In this document: one piece after another, positions 48,601 to 57,128 of the stretch
Layout: every line of letters begins with the position of its first letter
Position numbering within the stretch: position 1 is the first letter of the stretch
Origin: Microcystis elabens FACHB-917
Lineage (GTDB): Bacteria > Cyanobacteriota > Cyanobacteriia > PCC-6307 > Cyanobiaceae
Reading direction: 5' to 3'
Assembly: GCF_014698445.1 (NCBI RefSeq)
Contig: NZ_JACJSZ010000009.1
Span: 50,914 to 114,913, forward strand
Length of the DNA stretch: 64,000 bases
Made by a program: the position numbers and the translations under genes
The notes under the pieces: model-generated
The model's database searches: none
What the model saw: the letters and a program-made list of their open reading frames with translations, nothing else
Told to the model about the DNA's origin: nothing

Positions 48601-49623
48601 ATTCTCAAGAGCCCAGCGCGTCAGTATCTCCTGAGCTCCCTTCTGGTCACCAGCTTCCATTGCAGCCTTGGCGTCATAGGCCACAGCCGCAAGGCTGATG
48701 ACATCAGCCAGATGACCAAGCTGGTCAAGACCTTTCAGCCACCGCGAAGCACCGACAGAGTCGGGTGACTGCAGATCCTGCTTGTAGCGCGCAGCCAGAT
48801 TGTCCTGAGCTTTCCGAAAATCCCTGAGTGCCTCCCGATGGGCAGCAACCCTCTCCGCAGGAACAAAGTCCGCCATGGACCGCATCGGCGTATCCGGGGT
48901 CGGATCCTTGCCATCAATAACCTTGGAGTCAGCGAAGAAGTCTTTGGCGTCGACAACATAATGTCCATTCTTTTTTACTGGAATACCATGGTCATCTACA
49001 GAGATCATTAGCCTTGATGCGCGCTCCTCAGAAGCAGCAGTGATGACACGGAAAGCCTCCTCCACGGTCATTCCAACGAACGCCTCACGAGGAATTCCAT
49101 CAATACTTGTGACTTTCGGATTTGCCAGGATAATCGGCAGCTCTGTCTGAAAGAACACCCGTTTCATTGAAGCACCGGCTGTAAACGTGACAATCTCGCC
49201 CGATGCTTCTGCCGCGAAGCGAGCAGACACCTCATCCCAAAGCCCGTTATTTACTCGATGGTCATCAACGATATCTCCATCAAGAAACCTTTTTATTGAA
49301 TCCTCATCATTTCCGAAGATTCTCTTTAACGCATCTTCGAGCTCTTGATTCTTTATGCCTGGACCCGACCAAAGATCCAAGAATCTTCCAGCATCAGTAT
49401 TATCAATCAATCCGACAGGATAACCGCTGCCACCTATTGCAACGGCTATTTCGCCAGACCAAATACTCTGCCGAATCTCAGCGTGAAACTCGCCAGATGA
49501 GCCGCTATATAGAACAGTGATCCCCGCCGAAGTTCTAACATCAAGATTCTTGACGAGATCTCGAAGCTCATCAGCCGTAGAAATCGCTCCAAGTCGGCGG
49601 CGCGCCTCATCAAGAGTGTACAT
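45661..49623 (-). CDS. RTX-type calcium-binding repeat protein
   Basis: A 1320-residue, probably type I-secreted protein. Residues ~1-400 are a non-repetitive domain ending in an Ala/Leu-rich hydrophobic section (AALAVAPLLAAGPLGWLAAGG). Residues ~417-560 hold EF-hand-like acid loops (LDLDRNGITTL, DHDRNGFAE, RDLNGNGLID, LDVNGDRYVD, KDVNSNGSVD). Residues ~825-1230 contain three blocks of GGxGxDxLx RTX nonapeptides, each block followed by a haemolysin-related segment (VDHYFASAMHRIEDFQFADGT-like). The C-terminus is a short secretion-like tail. There is no signal peptide. The gene is visibly less GC-rich than its surroundings, suggesting transfer. No toxin catalytic motif is recognised. Confidence 0.88.
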   Translation of the reverse strand: MYTLDEARRRLGAISTADELRDLVKNLDVRTSAGITVLYSGSSGEFHAEIRQSIWSGEIAVAIGGSGYPVGLIDNTDAGRFLDLWSGPGIKNQELEDALKRIFGNDEDSIKRFLDGDIVDDHRVNNGLWDEVSARFAAEASGEIVTFTAGASMKRVFFQTELPIILANPKVTSIDGIPREAFVGMTVEEAFRVITAASEERASRLMISVDDHGIPVKKNGHYVVDAKDFFADSKVIDGKDPTPDTPMRSMADFVPAERVAAHREALRDFRKAQDNLAARYKQDLQSPDSVGASRWLKGLDQLGHLADVISLAAVAYDAKAAMEAGDQKGAQEILTRWALENAGAILAGRLAALAVAPLLAAGPLGWLAAGGVMLSASMLGSAYGDDVAEFLAGHLADLWDRGLGALRDQFQAAERPYSCPLVLDLDRNGITTLPENSMGIHFDHDRNGFAERTGWVSPTDGLLVRDLNGNGLIDNGGELFGNHTDLPDGSRAAHGFAALESLDVNGDRYVDALDAAWSTLKIWKDVNSNGSVDAGELLSMQEAGVRRLGVNYEASSFADPQGNQHLQIGEFDAMDGTTQAMNDVWFRVDQARTTWLHTIPLDDGLAALPNAKGMGRVMDLHQAMALDASGELRLILERWIQGTAAQREALIDLLIFRWTGVASMAGHPDPGSLEGRLEVLERLLDRTYRQGWADPRPVGVPATMLHRAYEDFRHQLEDQLILQTDAQPLVKPFLAADGTLLPEAPLEGLEQAVAFLDAYCLQSLDIKKLFRLSSALRSLGNDGDLILTRIQEYALTYRSLNNLLFRLLSEHRLYRGSADSNHLSGTEGQDLLDGGAGHDYMLGGAGRDWLIAGSGNDYLNGGQGDDVYVIAKGGDQKQIVDVDGSAGNRDVVLFSDVTPSDVQLVERHGSQLYLYYGNGDRLWVDHYFASAMHRIEDFQFADGTVWSDGDLRDRAVVGGATAGNDWLGGFGDMVNRIDGLDGDDHLFGSGFADVLKGGNGQDWLNGGDGDDHLDGGAGHDYMLGGAGRDWLIAGSGNDYLNGGQGDDVYVIAKGGDQKQIVDVDGSAGNRDVVIFQNLRPQDITSVERHSHHLMLKVSGGGQLSVENYFLSAAFRIEAFQFSNNVSWSDKQLRDRVVVAGATTGNDTLGGYNDMANRVKGLDGNDLLYGGALNDALTGGNGNDTLQGGAGDDFLDGGAGHDVLHGGQGRDRLIAGTGSDILNGGEGSDTYVIARSGALKTIIDFDPNLMNKDSVRFSNLRSTDLSSVRRQGAHLELTFSTRDQLVITNHFVSPGYEIEAFGFSNGVTLTAADVLALIPPA
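46405..46587 (-). repeat. 183-bp perfect direct repeat, copy A (inside RTX gene)
   Basis: This segment is base-for-base the same as 46948-47130, offset by 543 bp, and is exactly 61 codons in frame. It encodes an RTX nonapeptide run plus the start of the following YVIAKGGDQKQIVDVDGSA linker. Such identity over synonymous sites points to a recent duplication or gene conversion, because the flanking related repeats have diverged. Confidence 0.93.
46948..47130 (-). repeat. 183-bp perfect direct repeat, copy B (inside RTX gene)
   Basis: Second copy of the 61-codon unit of 46405-46587, in the same orientation and frame, corresponding to residues ~832-892 of the RTX protein. The distance of 181 codons equals one whole block plus spacer. 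A block-level duplication followed by partial divergence explains the pattern. Confidence 0.93.
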
Positions 49624-49654
49624 TTAGCTTCTCGGTAGTTTGCGTAGACTTAAG

Positions 49655-50164
49655 TCAGAACAAAATGTTAATCTTCTGCCGATTCGCGTCTTCACCAGGA
49701 GAGCCGTTTACGCCAAAGACGACAAGAGCTTCTTTAAGGATTTCAACAACGTGATCACGACTTAAACCGCCAAGATCGTAAGGCCTTATCAATGCGATAG
49801 CCTTCCAACTTAGCGTGCCCGGAGAAATAAATGAATGAAGCTCAACTTCTCCAGGATGCAACCATATCTCGAGCAAAACTCCCTGGACATACAAAAAGAA
49901 CTCCCCTTTTGGAGAAGATTCCCTGACATAGCTACCGATTATTTCTCCCCACAGATAAGCGTCCCGATCCTTGTCCCTTGTCCAGCAGCGGCCTGCACCT
50001 GGCTTGAAGGGTAGGTTATAACGTGCAATGTCTTCATCCGAAGCCACTTCGTTCACGAAGCCCATCTGGATTGCCTCACGCACATTGAAGGAGAGTTTGG
50101 GGTAGCCTTGATCTACGGTGACAGTGGTGTCAACGCGAGGCCTCCCGGACTTCAGGAGCTGCAC
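49655..50164 (-). CDS. Hypothetical protein partnered with the RTX gene
   Basis: A 169-residue protein ending 31 bp before the RTX start on the same strand. It has no signal peptide or membrane helix. It contains ASDEDIARYNLPFKPGAGRCW, GEFFLYVQGVLLEIWLHPGEVELHSF and SPGTLSWKAIALIRPYDLGGLSRDHVVEIL. The pattern is a small alpha/beta domain. I do not recognise the family. A GTG at 50164 gives the longest form; the true start may be later. Its position suggests a partner (chaperone, immunity-like or co-secreted factor) for the RTX protein, on context only. Its base composition is as AT-rich as the RTX gene. Confidence 0.68.
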   Translation of the reverse strand: MQLLKSGRPRVDTTVTVDQGYPKLSFNVREAIQMGFVNEVASDEDIARYNLPFKPGAGRCWTRDKDRDAYLWGEIIGSYVRESSPKGEFFLYVQGVLLEIWLHPGEVELHSFISPGTLSWKAIALIRPYDLGGLSRDHVVEILKEALVVFGVNGSPGEDANRQKINILF

Positions 50165-50640
50165 TTGGAGAACCTAACGAGGGAAAGAACGAACGACCAG
50201 GCGCGACGGAACGTCAACAACCTGCACGTCCTGCTCCAGGCTTCCCGGGGGCGGTCACGTCCGGCCCACCATCCCGCTCCAGCCAAACCCCGACCCCCTT
50301 GGCGCCGACTCCGGGCCCTGCGTTCCGGGTCTGCGCCGTTCATCCCGCAGGGCAACGTGGTCGCCGCAGCCACGTGCGAAGCCCGAGCCGGCTGCGTGGG
50401 AAGGTCGTCAACCAGACTTCCCTGCCCGTGTTGTCCCCCAGGTTGTTGAGGTCCTCGGCTCACGTCGCCGCCGTCACCGAACCCCTGATCACCGCTCCGC
50501 TGGTCCGCTGGGCGCCAGCCGAAGGCCAGGTGCTCCCGAGGACGGCGGTGATCGAAGGGAAGCCTGGGGCAGCCGGCTCACCCCATCCGGGATCTGGGGA
50601 AGTCCCTGCGGGTGGGCACGTGCTCTGCTTCTGGACATCG
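50165..50640. other. Gap without intact gene, probably decayed sequence
   Basis: About 475 bases with short overlapping frames on both strands and no recognisable domain. Sequence style changes from the AT-richer RTX locus to GC-rich near 50200. It may hold the eroded passenger part of the autotransporter whose barrel end follows, but I cannot demonstrate that. Confidence 0.4.
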
Positions 50641-51217
50641 AACTCCTGGAAGGAACTGCGGAAGGTCAGGGGTTCCGCAGCACTTCCGCCAGACGCCTTG
50701 GCAATGGGGATGGCTGATCAACCCAGGCACCTACCTTTCCGGGAACCCACGATCCAGCCCAGCCGAAAGACCTCGACCGCGACGCCCAGGGTTTCTCGCG
50801 AGGCAGAGACAGCACAACGCGAGGCGCCAGTGATCAAGGCTCCCCGGAGCTATGATCCTGAGAGTTGCGGGCCACACCAGCCAGAGCCTGGTGGGAACGG
50901 TGGGCGCCGAGGTGACGGCCGCGATTCCCCTGAACCCGGAGAGGACTCAGCTGCTCAAGCCACGCGTCGCCGTGGCCTATCAGGTGGATGCAGTGGGGGA
51001 TCGCAACGGCAACAGTTCCCTGAACGCCTCCCTGCCAGGAGCGGGCGTGAACTTCTCCAGCGCCGGCCAGAATCGCGGCCTCAACGATCTGACGCTGAAC
51101 GGCAGCCTGGAATACGACATCGCCAGCAAGGCGTCCCTGTATGTCTCGGCCTCCTATGAAGTCTTTTCCACGGGGCGCCAGTTCGCCTATGGGGGTGGCG
51201 TGAAGCTCAGCTTCTGA
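50641..51217 (+). pseudogene. Remnant of autotransporter beta-barrel gene
   Basis: The last 121 residues (from 50852) form the closing strands of an autotransporter beta-domain: ASLPGAGVNFSSAGQNRGLN, then LTLNGSLEYDIASKASLYVSASYE, then FAYGGGVKLSF. It ends in Phe, as the outer-membrane insertion signal requires. A full barrel needs about 250-280 residues. Upstream pieces in other frames (PWQWGWLINPGTYLSGNP near 50690-50750) resemble the barrel start, separated by frameshifts and a TGA at 50831. The gene is therefore broken. Its closing region is well kept, so decay looks recent. Confidence 0.6.
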
Positions 51218-51393
51218 GAAGGCAGCAGAGGGTGCCGGGAACGGGGCCGTCGGCCACTGAACTGTCGCGTTCGGCCCTTCCCCTTTGCTCCTGGGTGCTT
51301 CAGATCCGCTGCATCCTCAGTGTAAGAATCAGCTCTGAACGCGGATCGCGACGCCGCACGCTCTTAGTTTGGAATAAAGCTGCAGGGCGTACC

Positions 51394-53640
51394 GTGGAGC
51401 GACCGTGGTTGAGCCTAAGCCTACCCATTGTGGGACTGCTTCTAGGGAGTACCGCAGCACTCCCAGTTGCTGCGTCCTGGGCCGAAGCCCAGCAGCTACT
51501 GCCAGACCTCAACGACAGCTGGGTAGTACTGACGCAACCAGCGACGCAAGATCAGTTGTCAAAGGAGGTGACCGACTGGATCCAGCAGGCAGAAGCGCTT
51601 GAAGAACAGGGTGCCTATGACGAGGCCCTGGCACAGTGGCAGAATGTGATCGACTGGATGCGGGCCAATCCCCAGCTGGGCACAGCAACAAAAGCGGCCA
51701 TTCTTCATCAGTTTGGTTGGTTGCTCATGATGTCGGGCCGGCCAAGTGAGGCGATGGCCCCGACCGAAGAGGCCGTAGCCATTCGCCGCAGGCTGACGGC
51801 AAGCAGTGCTGGTTTCGAAGCTGAACTAGCCTTGTCGTTGAGGCAATTGGGAATGGTGTTCAGCAAGTTGAACCGCCCAAGGGATGCACAGCCTCCCACT
51901 TTCGAAGCCATAGCGATCTACCGGAGACTGGAGACAGGCGATTCGGAATTCCGGGACGATCTGGCTCTATCGCTTTTCAACCTGGGTGTTCAGTTCACGA
52001 TGCTGGACAGACATGGAGATGCGTTGGAGCCCACCATCGAATCAGCGGTCATCTACCGCAAACTGGCGGCAAGCAACCCCTCCTTAGAGATTGATCTGGC
52101 AGATGCTCTCGCCAACCTTGGTATCTACTACAGCAAGCTAGTTCGCTTCCCCGAAGCCTTGCCGCCCACTCTGGAGGCAGTAGCGATCTACCGCAGATTC
52201 GCAGCAGAAGACCAAGCTGTCCTAAAGGATCTCGCCCGTTCTCTCTTTAATCTCAGTGTTCAGTACACTGCTCTGAACAGACGCGAAGATGCAGTCCAGC
52301 CCACGATCCAATCGGTGGCAACTTTCCGAAAACTGGCAGGGAGCGACTCCTCCTTCGAGGTTGATCTAGCAGATGCTCTCGCCAGCCTTGGTATCCACTA
52401 TAGCGAATTAGGTCGCTTCTCCGAAGCCCTGCCGCCCACTCTGGAGGCAGCGACGATCTACCGCAGAGTCACGGCACGCAACCCGACGGTGGAGAGCGGT
52501 CTAGCCCTTTGCTTGAATAACTTAAGTGGCCACTATGCGCAACAAGGCCATACTTCAGAAGCGCTATCGCTCAGCACCGAAGCGGTGGCGATTTACCGTA
52601 GACTGGTGGCAAGCAACACGACGCTGCGGGGCGATCTAGCCCGTGCTCTGTATAACCAAGGCGTCCACTACAGTGCGCTGGGTCATCCTTCAGATGCACT
52701 GCCACCCACGATTGAAGCGGTAGCGATCTATCGCTCACTGGCAGACAGCAACCCAGCACTTCAGGTCAGTCTGGCCCATGCTCTATATAATCTTGGGGTC
52801 AACTCCAGTGAACTTGGGCATCATTCAGAAGCTCTGCAGCCCACGCTGGAAGCAGTTGCATTGTACCGCAAACTGGCAGCTGGTAATCCAACCTTGCAAG
52901 GGAATCTAGCTCTTGCCCTTGGCAACCAAGGTGCCATTTACGGCAAACTCGGCCGTCGAGACGAAGCCATGCTACCCACTGTCGAATCAGTGGCGATTTA
53001 TCGCAGGCTGACGATAGACAACCCGACACTCCAGGCCGATCTCGCCCGGAATCTGAATAACTTGAATACCATCTACAGGGAGCTTAACCGTACAGCGGAT
53101 TCACTTTCCCTCACCCTCGAAGCAGAGGCAATTTACCGAAAACTGGCGGCAAGCGACCCAAGCTTCCAAGGCAATCTGGCCACTACCCTGCATGAAATGG
53201 GCATCACCTACAGCAAACTAGGGCGCCATGGCGAAGCCCTGCGAACTACACTGGAGGCGGTGGCAATGTACCATAAACTGGCAGCAAGCCATCGAGAGAC
53301 TCAGTCAAATTTAGCAGGTGCGCTATTCAACATTGGCGTCAACTACGCTGAACTCAAACGCCCTTTAGATGCCCTACAGACAACTATTGAAGCGGTGGCC
53401 GTTTACCGAGAACTAGTGGCGAGGGACCAGTCATTTCAGGTAGATTTAGCAGATTCCCTCGCTAATCTTGGATTCTACTATAGCGAACTGAATCGCTTTT
53501 CCGAAGCCCTTCAGCCTACTATTGAAGCGGTGAAGTTGTACCGAGAGTTGACGGCAGAGGACCCAGGAATTCAAGTCAAACTAGATCATGTTCTGAATCA
53601 ATTAAGCAGCCTCAACAAAGCATTGGGGCGCCAGCCTTAA
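51394..53640 (+). CDS. Secreted TPR-repeat protein, fourteen 45-residue units
   Basis: A 748-residue protein. A GTG start (AGGG ribosome site 6 bases upstream) opens a signal peptide (LSLSLPIVGLLLGSTAALPVAA). After a linker comes a TPR unit (WIQQAEALEEQGAYDEALAQW) and then about fourteen tandem repeats with a 45-residue period. Each is built on ExxAIYRKLAAxNPxLxxDLAxALxNLGxxYSxLxRxxEALxPTxEAV. The repeats form a superhelical scaffold that usually binds peptides or proteins. There is no catalytic domain. Codon use is less GC-rich than the housekeeping genes, in line with the adjacent acquired block. Confidence 0.87.
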   Translation: MERPWLSLSLPIVGLLLGSTAALPVAASWAEAQQLLPDLNDSWVVLTQPATQDQLSKEVTDWIQQAEALEEQGAYDEALAQWQNVIDWMRANPQLGTATKAAILHQFGWLLMMSGRPSEAMAPTEEAVAIRRRLTASSAGFEAELALSLRQLGMVFSKLNRPRDAQPPTFEAIAIYRRLETGDSEFRDDLALSLFNLGVQFTMLDRHGDALEPTIESAVIYRKLAASNPSLEIDLADALANLGIYYSKLVRFPEALPPTLEAVAIYRRFAAEDQAVLKDLARSLFNLSVQYTALNRREDAVQPTIQSVATFRKLAGSDSSFEVDLADALASLGIHYSELGRFSEALPPTLEAATIYRRVTARNPTVESGLALCLNNLSGHYAQQGHTSEALSLSTEAVAIYRRLVASNTTLRGDLARALYNQGVHYSALGHPSDALPPTIEAVAIYRSLADSNPALQVSLAHALYNLGVNSSELGHHSEALQPTLEAVALYRKLAAGNPTLQGNLALALGNQGAIYGKLGRRDEAMLPTVESVAIYRRLTIDNPTLQADLARNLNNLNTIYRELNRTADSLSLTLEAEAIYRKLAASDPSFQGNLATTLHEMGITYSKLGRHGEALRTTLEAVAMYHKLAASHRETQSNLAGALFNIGVNYAELKRPLDALQTTIEAVAVYRELVARDQSFQVDLADSLANLGFYYSELNRFSEALQPTIEAVKLYRELTAEDPGIQVKLDHVLNQLSSLNKALGRQP

Positions 53641-53772
53641 GCAGCGGACGGCCATGAGAAAGGGGGCTCATTGCTGCAATTGGATTGATCTGCCAATGAT
53701 TGCGCCGGCATCCAAGAACAGCCAATCAATGACCGTGATCAATCTCCGTCACCATGAACGCTGCGCAGCCCC

Positions 53773-54138
53773 TCACCCATCCAGCTCCAGCCACTTCCGC
53801 GCCTCCACCGCCGCCTTTTCCTGCCCCTGCCGGTGCCCGAAGGCGAACGCTGCGACGCAGATCAAGGTGATCGCCGCCGGCACCGTGCCGGACGGCAACC
53901 GGTTGCGGCTGGCCAGGTCGTCCGGCAGACCCCCCAGCGTCAGCACCAGGAAGCCCACCGCCCCCAGGGCCGTCAGGCCATAGAGGAACGGCGTGATCGT
54001 GCGGCGCGTCAGGGCATGCAGCAGCAGCACCGCCAGCCCCACCCAGGGCAGGCTGGAGCCCAGGGCCCACAGCCAGCGTTCGCCCGATCCATCGGTGAGC
54101 CGCCGCCGGCAGGCCAGTTCCCGCTGCAGCCGGCTCAT
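53773..54138 (-). CDS. Conserved membrane protein, four helices
   Basis: A 121-residue hydrophobic protein. After a basic start (SRLQRELACRRRLTDGSGER) it has helices LWALGSSLPWVGLAVLLLHAL, FLYGLTALGAVGFLVLTLG and VPAAITLICVAAFAFGHRQG, with a short charged tail (EARKWLELDG). The family is not identified. It is 16 bp downstream of hisIE on the same strand, so it is probably co-transcribed with it. Confidence 0.72.
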   Translation of the reverse strand: MSRLQRELACRRRLTDGSGERWLWALGSSLPWVGLAVLLLHALTRRTITPFLYGLTALGAVGFLVLTLGGLPDDLASRNRLPSGTVPAAITLICVAAFAFGHRQGQEKAAVEARKWLELDG

Positions 54139-54154
54139 TCGTGCGCCTCCCTGA

Positions 54155-54883
54155 TCATTCCCTCCGTGGCGCCCCGCGCCGCGTCGCCAGCACCTCCTGC
54201 ACCCTGCGCCACTCCACCCCGTGGTGGGCCAGGGCCACCTGCACATGAAAAATCAGATCGGCCGCCTCGCCGGCGATCGCGTCCGGGTCGTCGTCCTTGC
54301 AGGCCATCACGAATTCGGCGCTCTCCTCGCCGATCTTCTTGAGGATGCGGTTGTCGCCCCCCTCCAGCAGCTTGTTGGTGTAGCTGCCGGGCTCCGGCCG
54401 CTCCCGGCGCCCGCTGATCACCCGCGCCAGTTCGGTGCAGACATCCGCCGGCGGCGGCAGGGCGTCGGGCCCACCGGCGGTGGCCTCCACCCCCTCCTCG
54501 TAGAAGCAGCTGCGGGCGCCGGTGTGGCAGGCCACCTCTCCGGTCTGCTCGATGGTGAGCAGCAGCACGTCGGCGTCGCAGTCGTAGCGGAGACCCTTCA
54601 GGGTCTGGAAATGGCCGCTGGTGGCCCCCTTATGCCACAGCTCCTGCCGCGAACGGCTCCAGTAGTGCACCTCACCGCTCTCGAGCGTGCGCTCGATCGC
54701 CTCCCGGTTCATCCAGGCCACCATCAGCACCGCCCCGTCCAGCCAGTCCTGGGCCACCGCCGGGATCAGCCCCGCCCGATCGAAGCGCAGCGTCCCGATC
54801 AGCTCCGGGCCGGGCAGCGGCGCTCCCCCACCGGGGATGGGCGGATGACAGGATCCAGGGGAAGCGGCGGAGGGAGCCCCCAC
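54155..54883 (-). CDS. hisIE: Bifunctional phosphoribosyl-AMP cyclohydrolase/phosphoribosyl-ATP pyrophosphatase
   Basis: About 242 residues catalysing the second and third steps of histidine synthesis. The HisI domain comes first: [42 protein letters not shown], with zinc-binding Cys in YDCDADVLL and [12 protein letters not shown]. The HisE domain follows from about residue 150 with the metal-binding [29 protein letters not shown]. The long upstream frame is antisense to the QueD-like gene. I use GTG 54883, whose first ~30 residues are a Pro/Gly-rich extension. Confidence 0.9.
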   Translation of the reverse strand: MGAPSAASPGSCHPPIPGGGAPLPGPELIGTLRFDRAGLIPAVAQDWLDGAVLMVAWMNREAIERTLESGEVHYWSRSRQELWHKGATSGHFQTLKGLRYDCDADVLLLTIEQTGEVACHTGARSCFYEEGVEATAGGPDALPPPADVCTELARVISGRRERPEPGSYTNKLLEGGDNRILKKIGEESAEFVMACKDDDPDAIAGEAADLIFHVQVALAHHGVEWRRVQEVLATRRGAPRRE

Positions 54884-54916
54884 GGGACGCGACGTCAGCT
54901 GCAGTGATCCTCCCCC

Positions 54917-55429
54917 ATGTCCACCCCCGCCGCCCACACCTGCAGCAAGAGCTACGGCGGCTTCCCCTGCTGCCACCGCCAGTGGCGCCACCCGGGCCAC
55001 TGCCGTTTCGTGCACGGCTACAGCCGCAGCTTCACCTTCTGGTTCGCCGCCCACCACCTCGACCTCCACGGCTTCGTGGTCGACTTCTCCAGCCTGCGGC
55101 CCCTGCGGGAGCGGCTCGAGGCCCAGTTCGACCACACCTTCCTGGTCAATCACGACGACCCCCTGCTGGCCCAGTGGCAGGACCTGCATGAGCAGGGAGC
55201 CCTTGACCTGCGGGTGATGGCCAACGTGGGCATGGAAGCCAGCGCCGAGCTGGTCTGGGGCTGGGCCAACGCGCTGCTCCACCCCCGTGACGGCGGCCGC
55301 AGCTGCTGCTGGCGGGTCGAGGCCCGCGAGAACGAGGCCAATGCCGCCCGCTTCACCGCCGTCCCCGACTGGTTCGAGGCGGGCGCCGCCACGGCCGCTG
55401 CCCTCCCGGAGCCCTGGCCCGCCCCGTGA
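54917..55429 (+). CDS. 6-carboxytetrahydropterin synthase (QueD/PTPS)-like protein
   Basis: A 170-residue T-fold enzyme that normally converts dihydroneopterin triphosphate to 6-carboxytetrahydropterin or 6-pyruvoyltetrahydropterin. The zinc-site region is unusual: it starts [32 protein letters not shown], with extra cysteines and histidines around the normal C-x3-HGH-like motif. [15 protein letters not shown] and a [17 protein letters not shown] active-site segment follow. It lies in a cluster with Fur, COG0523 and a permease. A zinc-sparing or stand-in version of QueD is possible but inferred. Confidence 0.82.
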   Translation: MSTPAAHTCSKSYGGFPCCHRQWRHPGHCRFVHGYSRSFTFWFAAHHLDLHGFVVDFSSLRPLRERLEAQFDHTFLVNHDDPLLAQWQDLHEQGALDLRVMANVGMEASAELVWGWANALLHPRDGGRSCCWRVEARENEANAARFTAVPDWFEAGAATAAALPEPWPAP

Positions 55430-56400
55430 GCCTCACCCGACTCGCCACCGCCTGGGCCCTCCTCCAAGGCCTGCTGATCGAGGCGCTGCCGTTCCTGCTG
55501 ATCGGCGTGCTGATCTCCGCCGGCGCCCGCTGGTTCGCCCCCGGCGGGCGCTGGCTGCGGCGGCTGCCGTCCCACCCCCTGATGGGGCCGCTCACCGGCG
55601 CCGCCCTCGGTTTCGCCCTGCCCGCCTGCGAATGCGGCAACGTACCCGTGGCCCGTCGCATGCTCAGCGGGGGTGCGCCCCTCGGCGCCGGCCTCGGCTT
55701 CCTGTTCGCCGCCCCCGTGCTCAACCCGATCGTGATCGCCAGCACCTGGGCCGCCTTCCCCGACCAGCCCTGGCTGCTGCTGGCCCGGCCCCTCGGCGCC
55801 GTGGTGGTGGCCGTGGGCCTGGCCCTGCTGCTGGGCCTGGTGGGCGAGCCGGCGCTGCTCCAGGCCGACCTGCTGGCCGAACGGCGCCTGCACCAGCCCC
55901 TGGCGGCGGTGGGGCTGCTGGAGCGCTCCAGCGGCCTGGTGGGGGCCCCGGCCCCCTCCGCCCTCGGCGCGGCCGCCGACACCGCCCCGCCCCGGCCGCC
56001 CCTGGCCGAACTGATGCGGCACGCCAGCCAGGAATTCCTGCAGCTGGCCCTGCTGCTGGTGATGGGCTGCGTCATCGCCGCCCTGGTGCAGTCGTTCGTG
56101 CCCCGCAGCTGGCTGCTGGCGGTGGGCGGCGCCCCCACCCTCTCGATCCTGGCCCTGATGCTGCTGGCCCTGGTGGTGTCGGTGTGCTCGAGCGTGGATG
56201 CGTTCCTGGCCCTCAGCTTCGCCGCCCAGGTCACCCCCGGGGCCCTCCTCGCCTTCCTGCTCCTGGGCCCGGTGATCGACCTCAAGCTGGTGAGCCTGCT
56301 CGGGCTGCTGTTCCGCCCCCGCGGCCTGGTGCTCACCACCGCCGGGGCCGTCCTGATGGTGCTGCTGATCGGCCAGTGGGTGAATCTGTGGCGTCAGTGA
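55426..56400 (+). CDS. Permease (DUF318/ArsP_1-like)
   Basis: A 324-residue polytopic membrane protein with about eight helices in two similar halves. The first contains [18 protein letters not shown] and the hallmark [19 protein letters not shown]. The second has [40 protein letters not shown]. The CxC within a helix loop is typical of DUF318/YraQ permeases, some linked to arsenite or metal handling. The start is GTG overlapping the QueD-like stop (GTGA). It pairs with the TIGR03943 protein downstream, a common gene couple in cyanobacteria and actinobacteria. Confidence 0.88.
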   Translation: MSLTRLATAWALLQGLLIEALPFLLIGVLISAGARWFAPGGRWLRRLPSHPLMGPLTGAALGFALPACECGNVPVARRMLSGGAPLGAGLGFLFAAPVLNPIVIASTWAAFPDQPWLLLARPLGAVVVAVGLALLLGLVGEPALLQADLLAERRLHQPLAAVGLLERSSGLVGAPAPSALGAAADTAPPRPPLAELMRHASQEFLQLALLLVMGCVIAALVQSFVPRSWLLAVGGAPTLSILALMLLALVVSVCSSVDAFLALSFAAQVTPGALLAFLLLGPVIDLKLVSLLGLLFRPRGLVLTTAGAVLMVLLIGQWVNLWRQ

Positions 56401-57128
56401 TTCCGCTGCAGAGGCCCCCCGAGGTGCCGCCGCCGCTGCAGCGGGCCGCCCTCTGGCGCGCGGCCAGTCTCGGCCTCTGGGCCCTGGTGCTGCTCTGCAG
56501 CAGCATCGACGGCCGTCTCGACCTGCTGCTGCGGGCCGTCTTCCACCCCCTGGTGGCCCTGGCCGGCCTGCTGCTGCTGCTCGTCGCCCTGGTGCAGCTG
56601 CGCCTGGCCTTCGGCGCCGGCCGGCGCGAGCGGGGCGACCGGCGCCAGGCCCGCACCCTGCTGCTCACCACCGCCATCGCCCTGCTGGTGCTGCTGCTGC
56701 CGCCAGCCCCCTCCTTCGCCGACCTGGCCGGCCAGCGCCCCCGCGACGAGACCGCCGAGAGCGAACTCAGTTTCGTGCTGCCGCCTGCCCAGCGCAGCCT
56801 CACCGACTGGGTGCGTCTTCTGCGCAGCCAGCCCGATCCCAAATTGTTCGCCGGCGATCCGGTGCGCATCAGCGGCTTCGTGCTGCCGATGGAGGGCGAA
56901 CCGCCCCAGCTGGCCCGGCTGCTGGTGCGCTGCTGCCTGGCCGATGCCTCCCCGGTGGGGCTGCCCGTGGCCTGGCCCGCGGGCCAGGCCCCCTTCGCCG
57001 CCGACCGGTGGCTGGCCATCGACGGGGTGATGGGCCTGAAGCCCGCCCCCGGCGGCGGCGAGCGGCTGGAGGTGGTTCCCAGCCGCATCCGGCCGATCCC
57101 CCGGCCGGCACGCCCCCTGGAACCATGA
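56397..57128 (+). CDS. TIGR03943-family membrane protein
   Basis: About 243 residues. Two N-terminal helices (ASLGLWALVLLCSSIDGRLDLLL and PLVALAGLLLLLVALVQLRL) and a third helix are followed by an extracytoplasmic domain with SDWV-like LTDWVRLLRSQPDPKLFAGDPVRISGFVLPMEG and CCLADASPVGLPVAWP. This is the DUF1980/TIGR03943 arrangement. The partner permease precedes it. The function is unknown, but members of this pair are often under Zur control. The GTG start overlaps the permease stop. Confidence 0.87.
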   Translation: MIPLQRPPEVPPPLQRAALWRAASLGLWALVLLCSSIDGRLDLLLRAVFHPLVALAGLLLLLVALVQLRLAFGAGRRERGDRRQARTLLLTTAIALLVLLLPPAPSFADLAGQRPRDETAESELSFVLPPAQRSLTDWVRLLRSQPDPKLFAGDPVRISGFVLPMEGEPPQLARLLVRCCLADASPVGLPVAWPAGQAPFAADRWLAIDGVMGLKPAPGGGERLEVVPSRIRPIPRPARPLEP

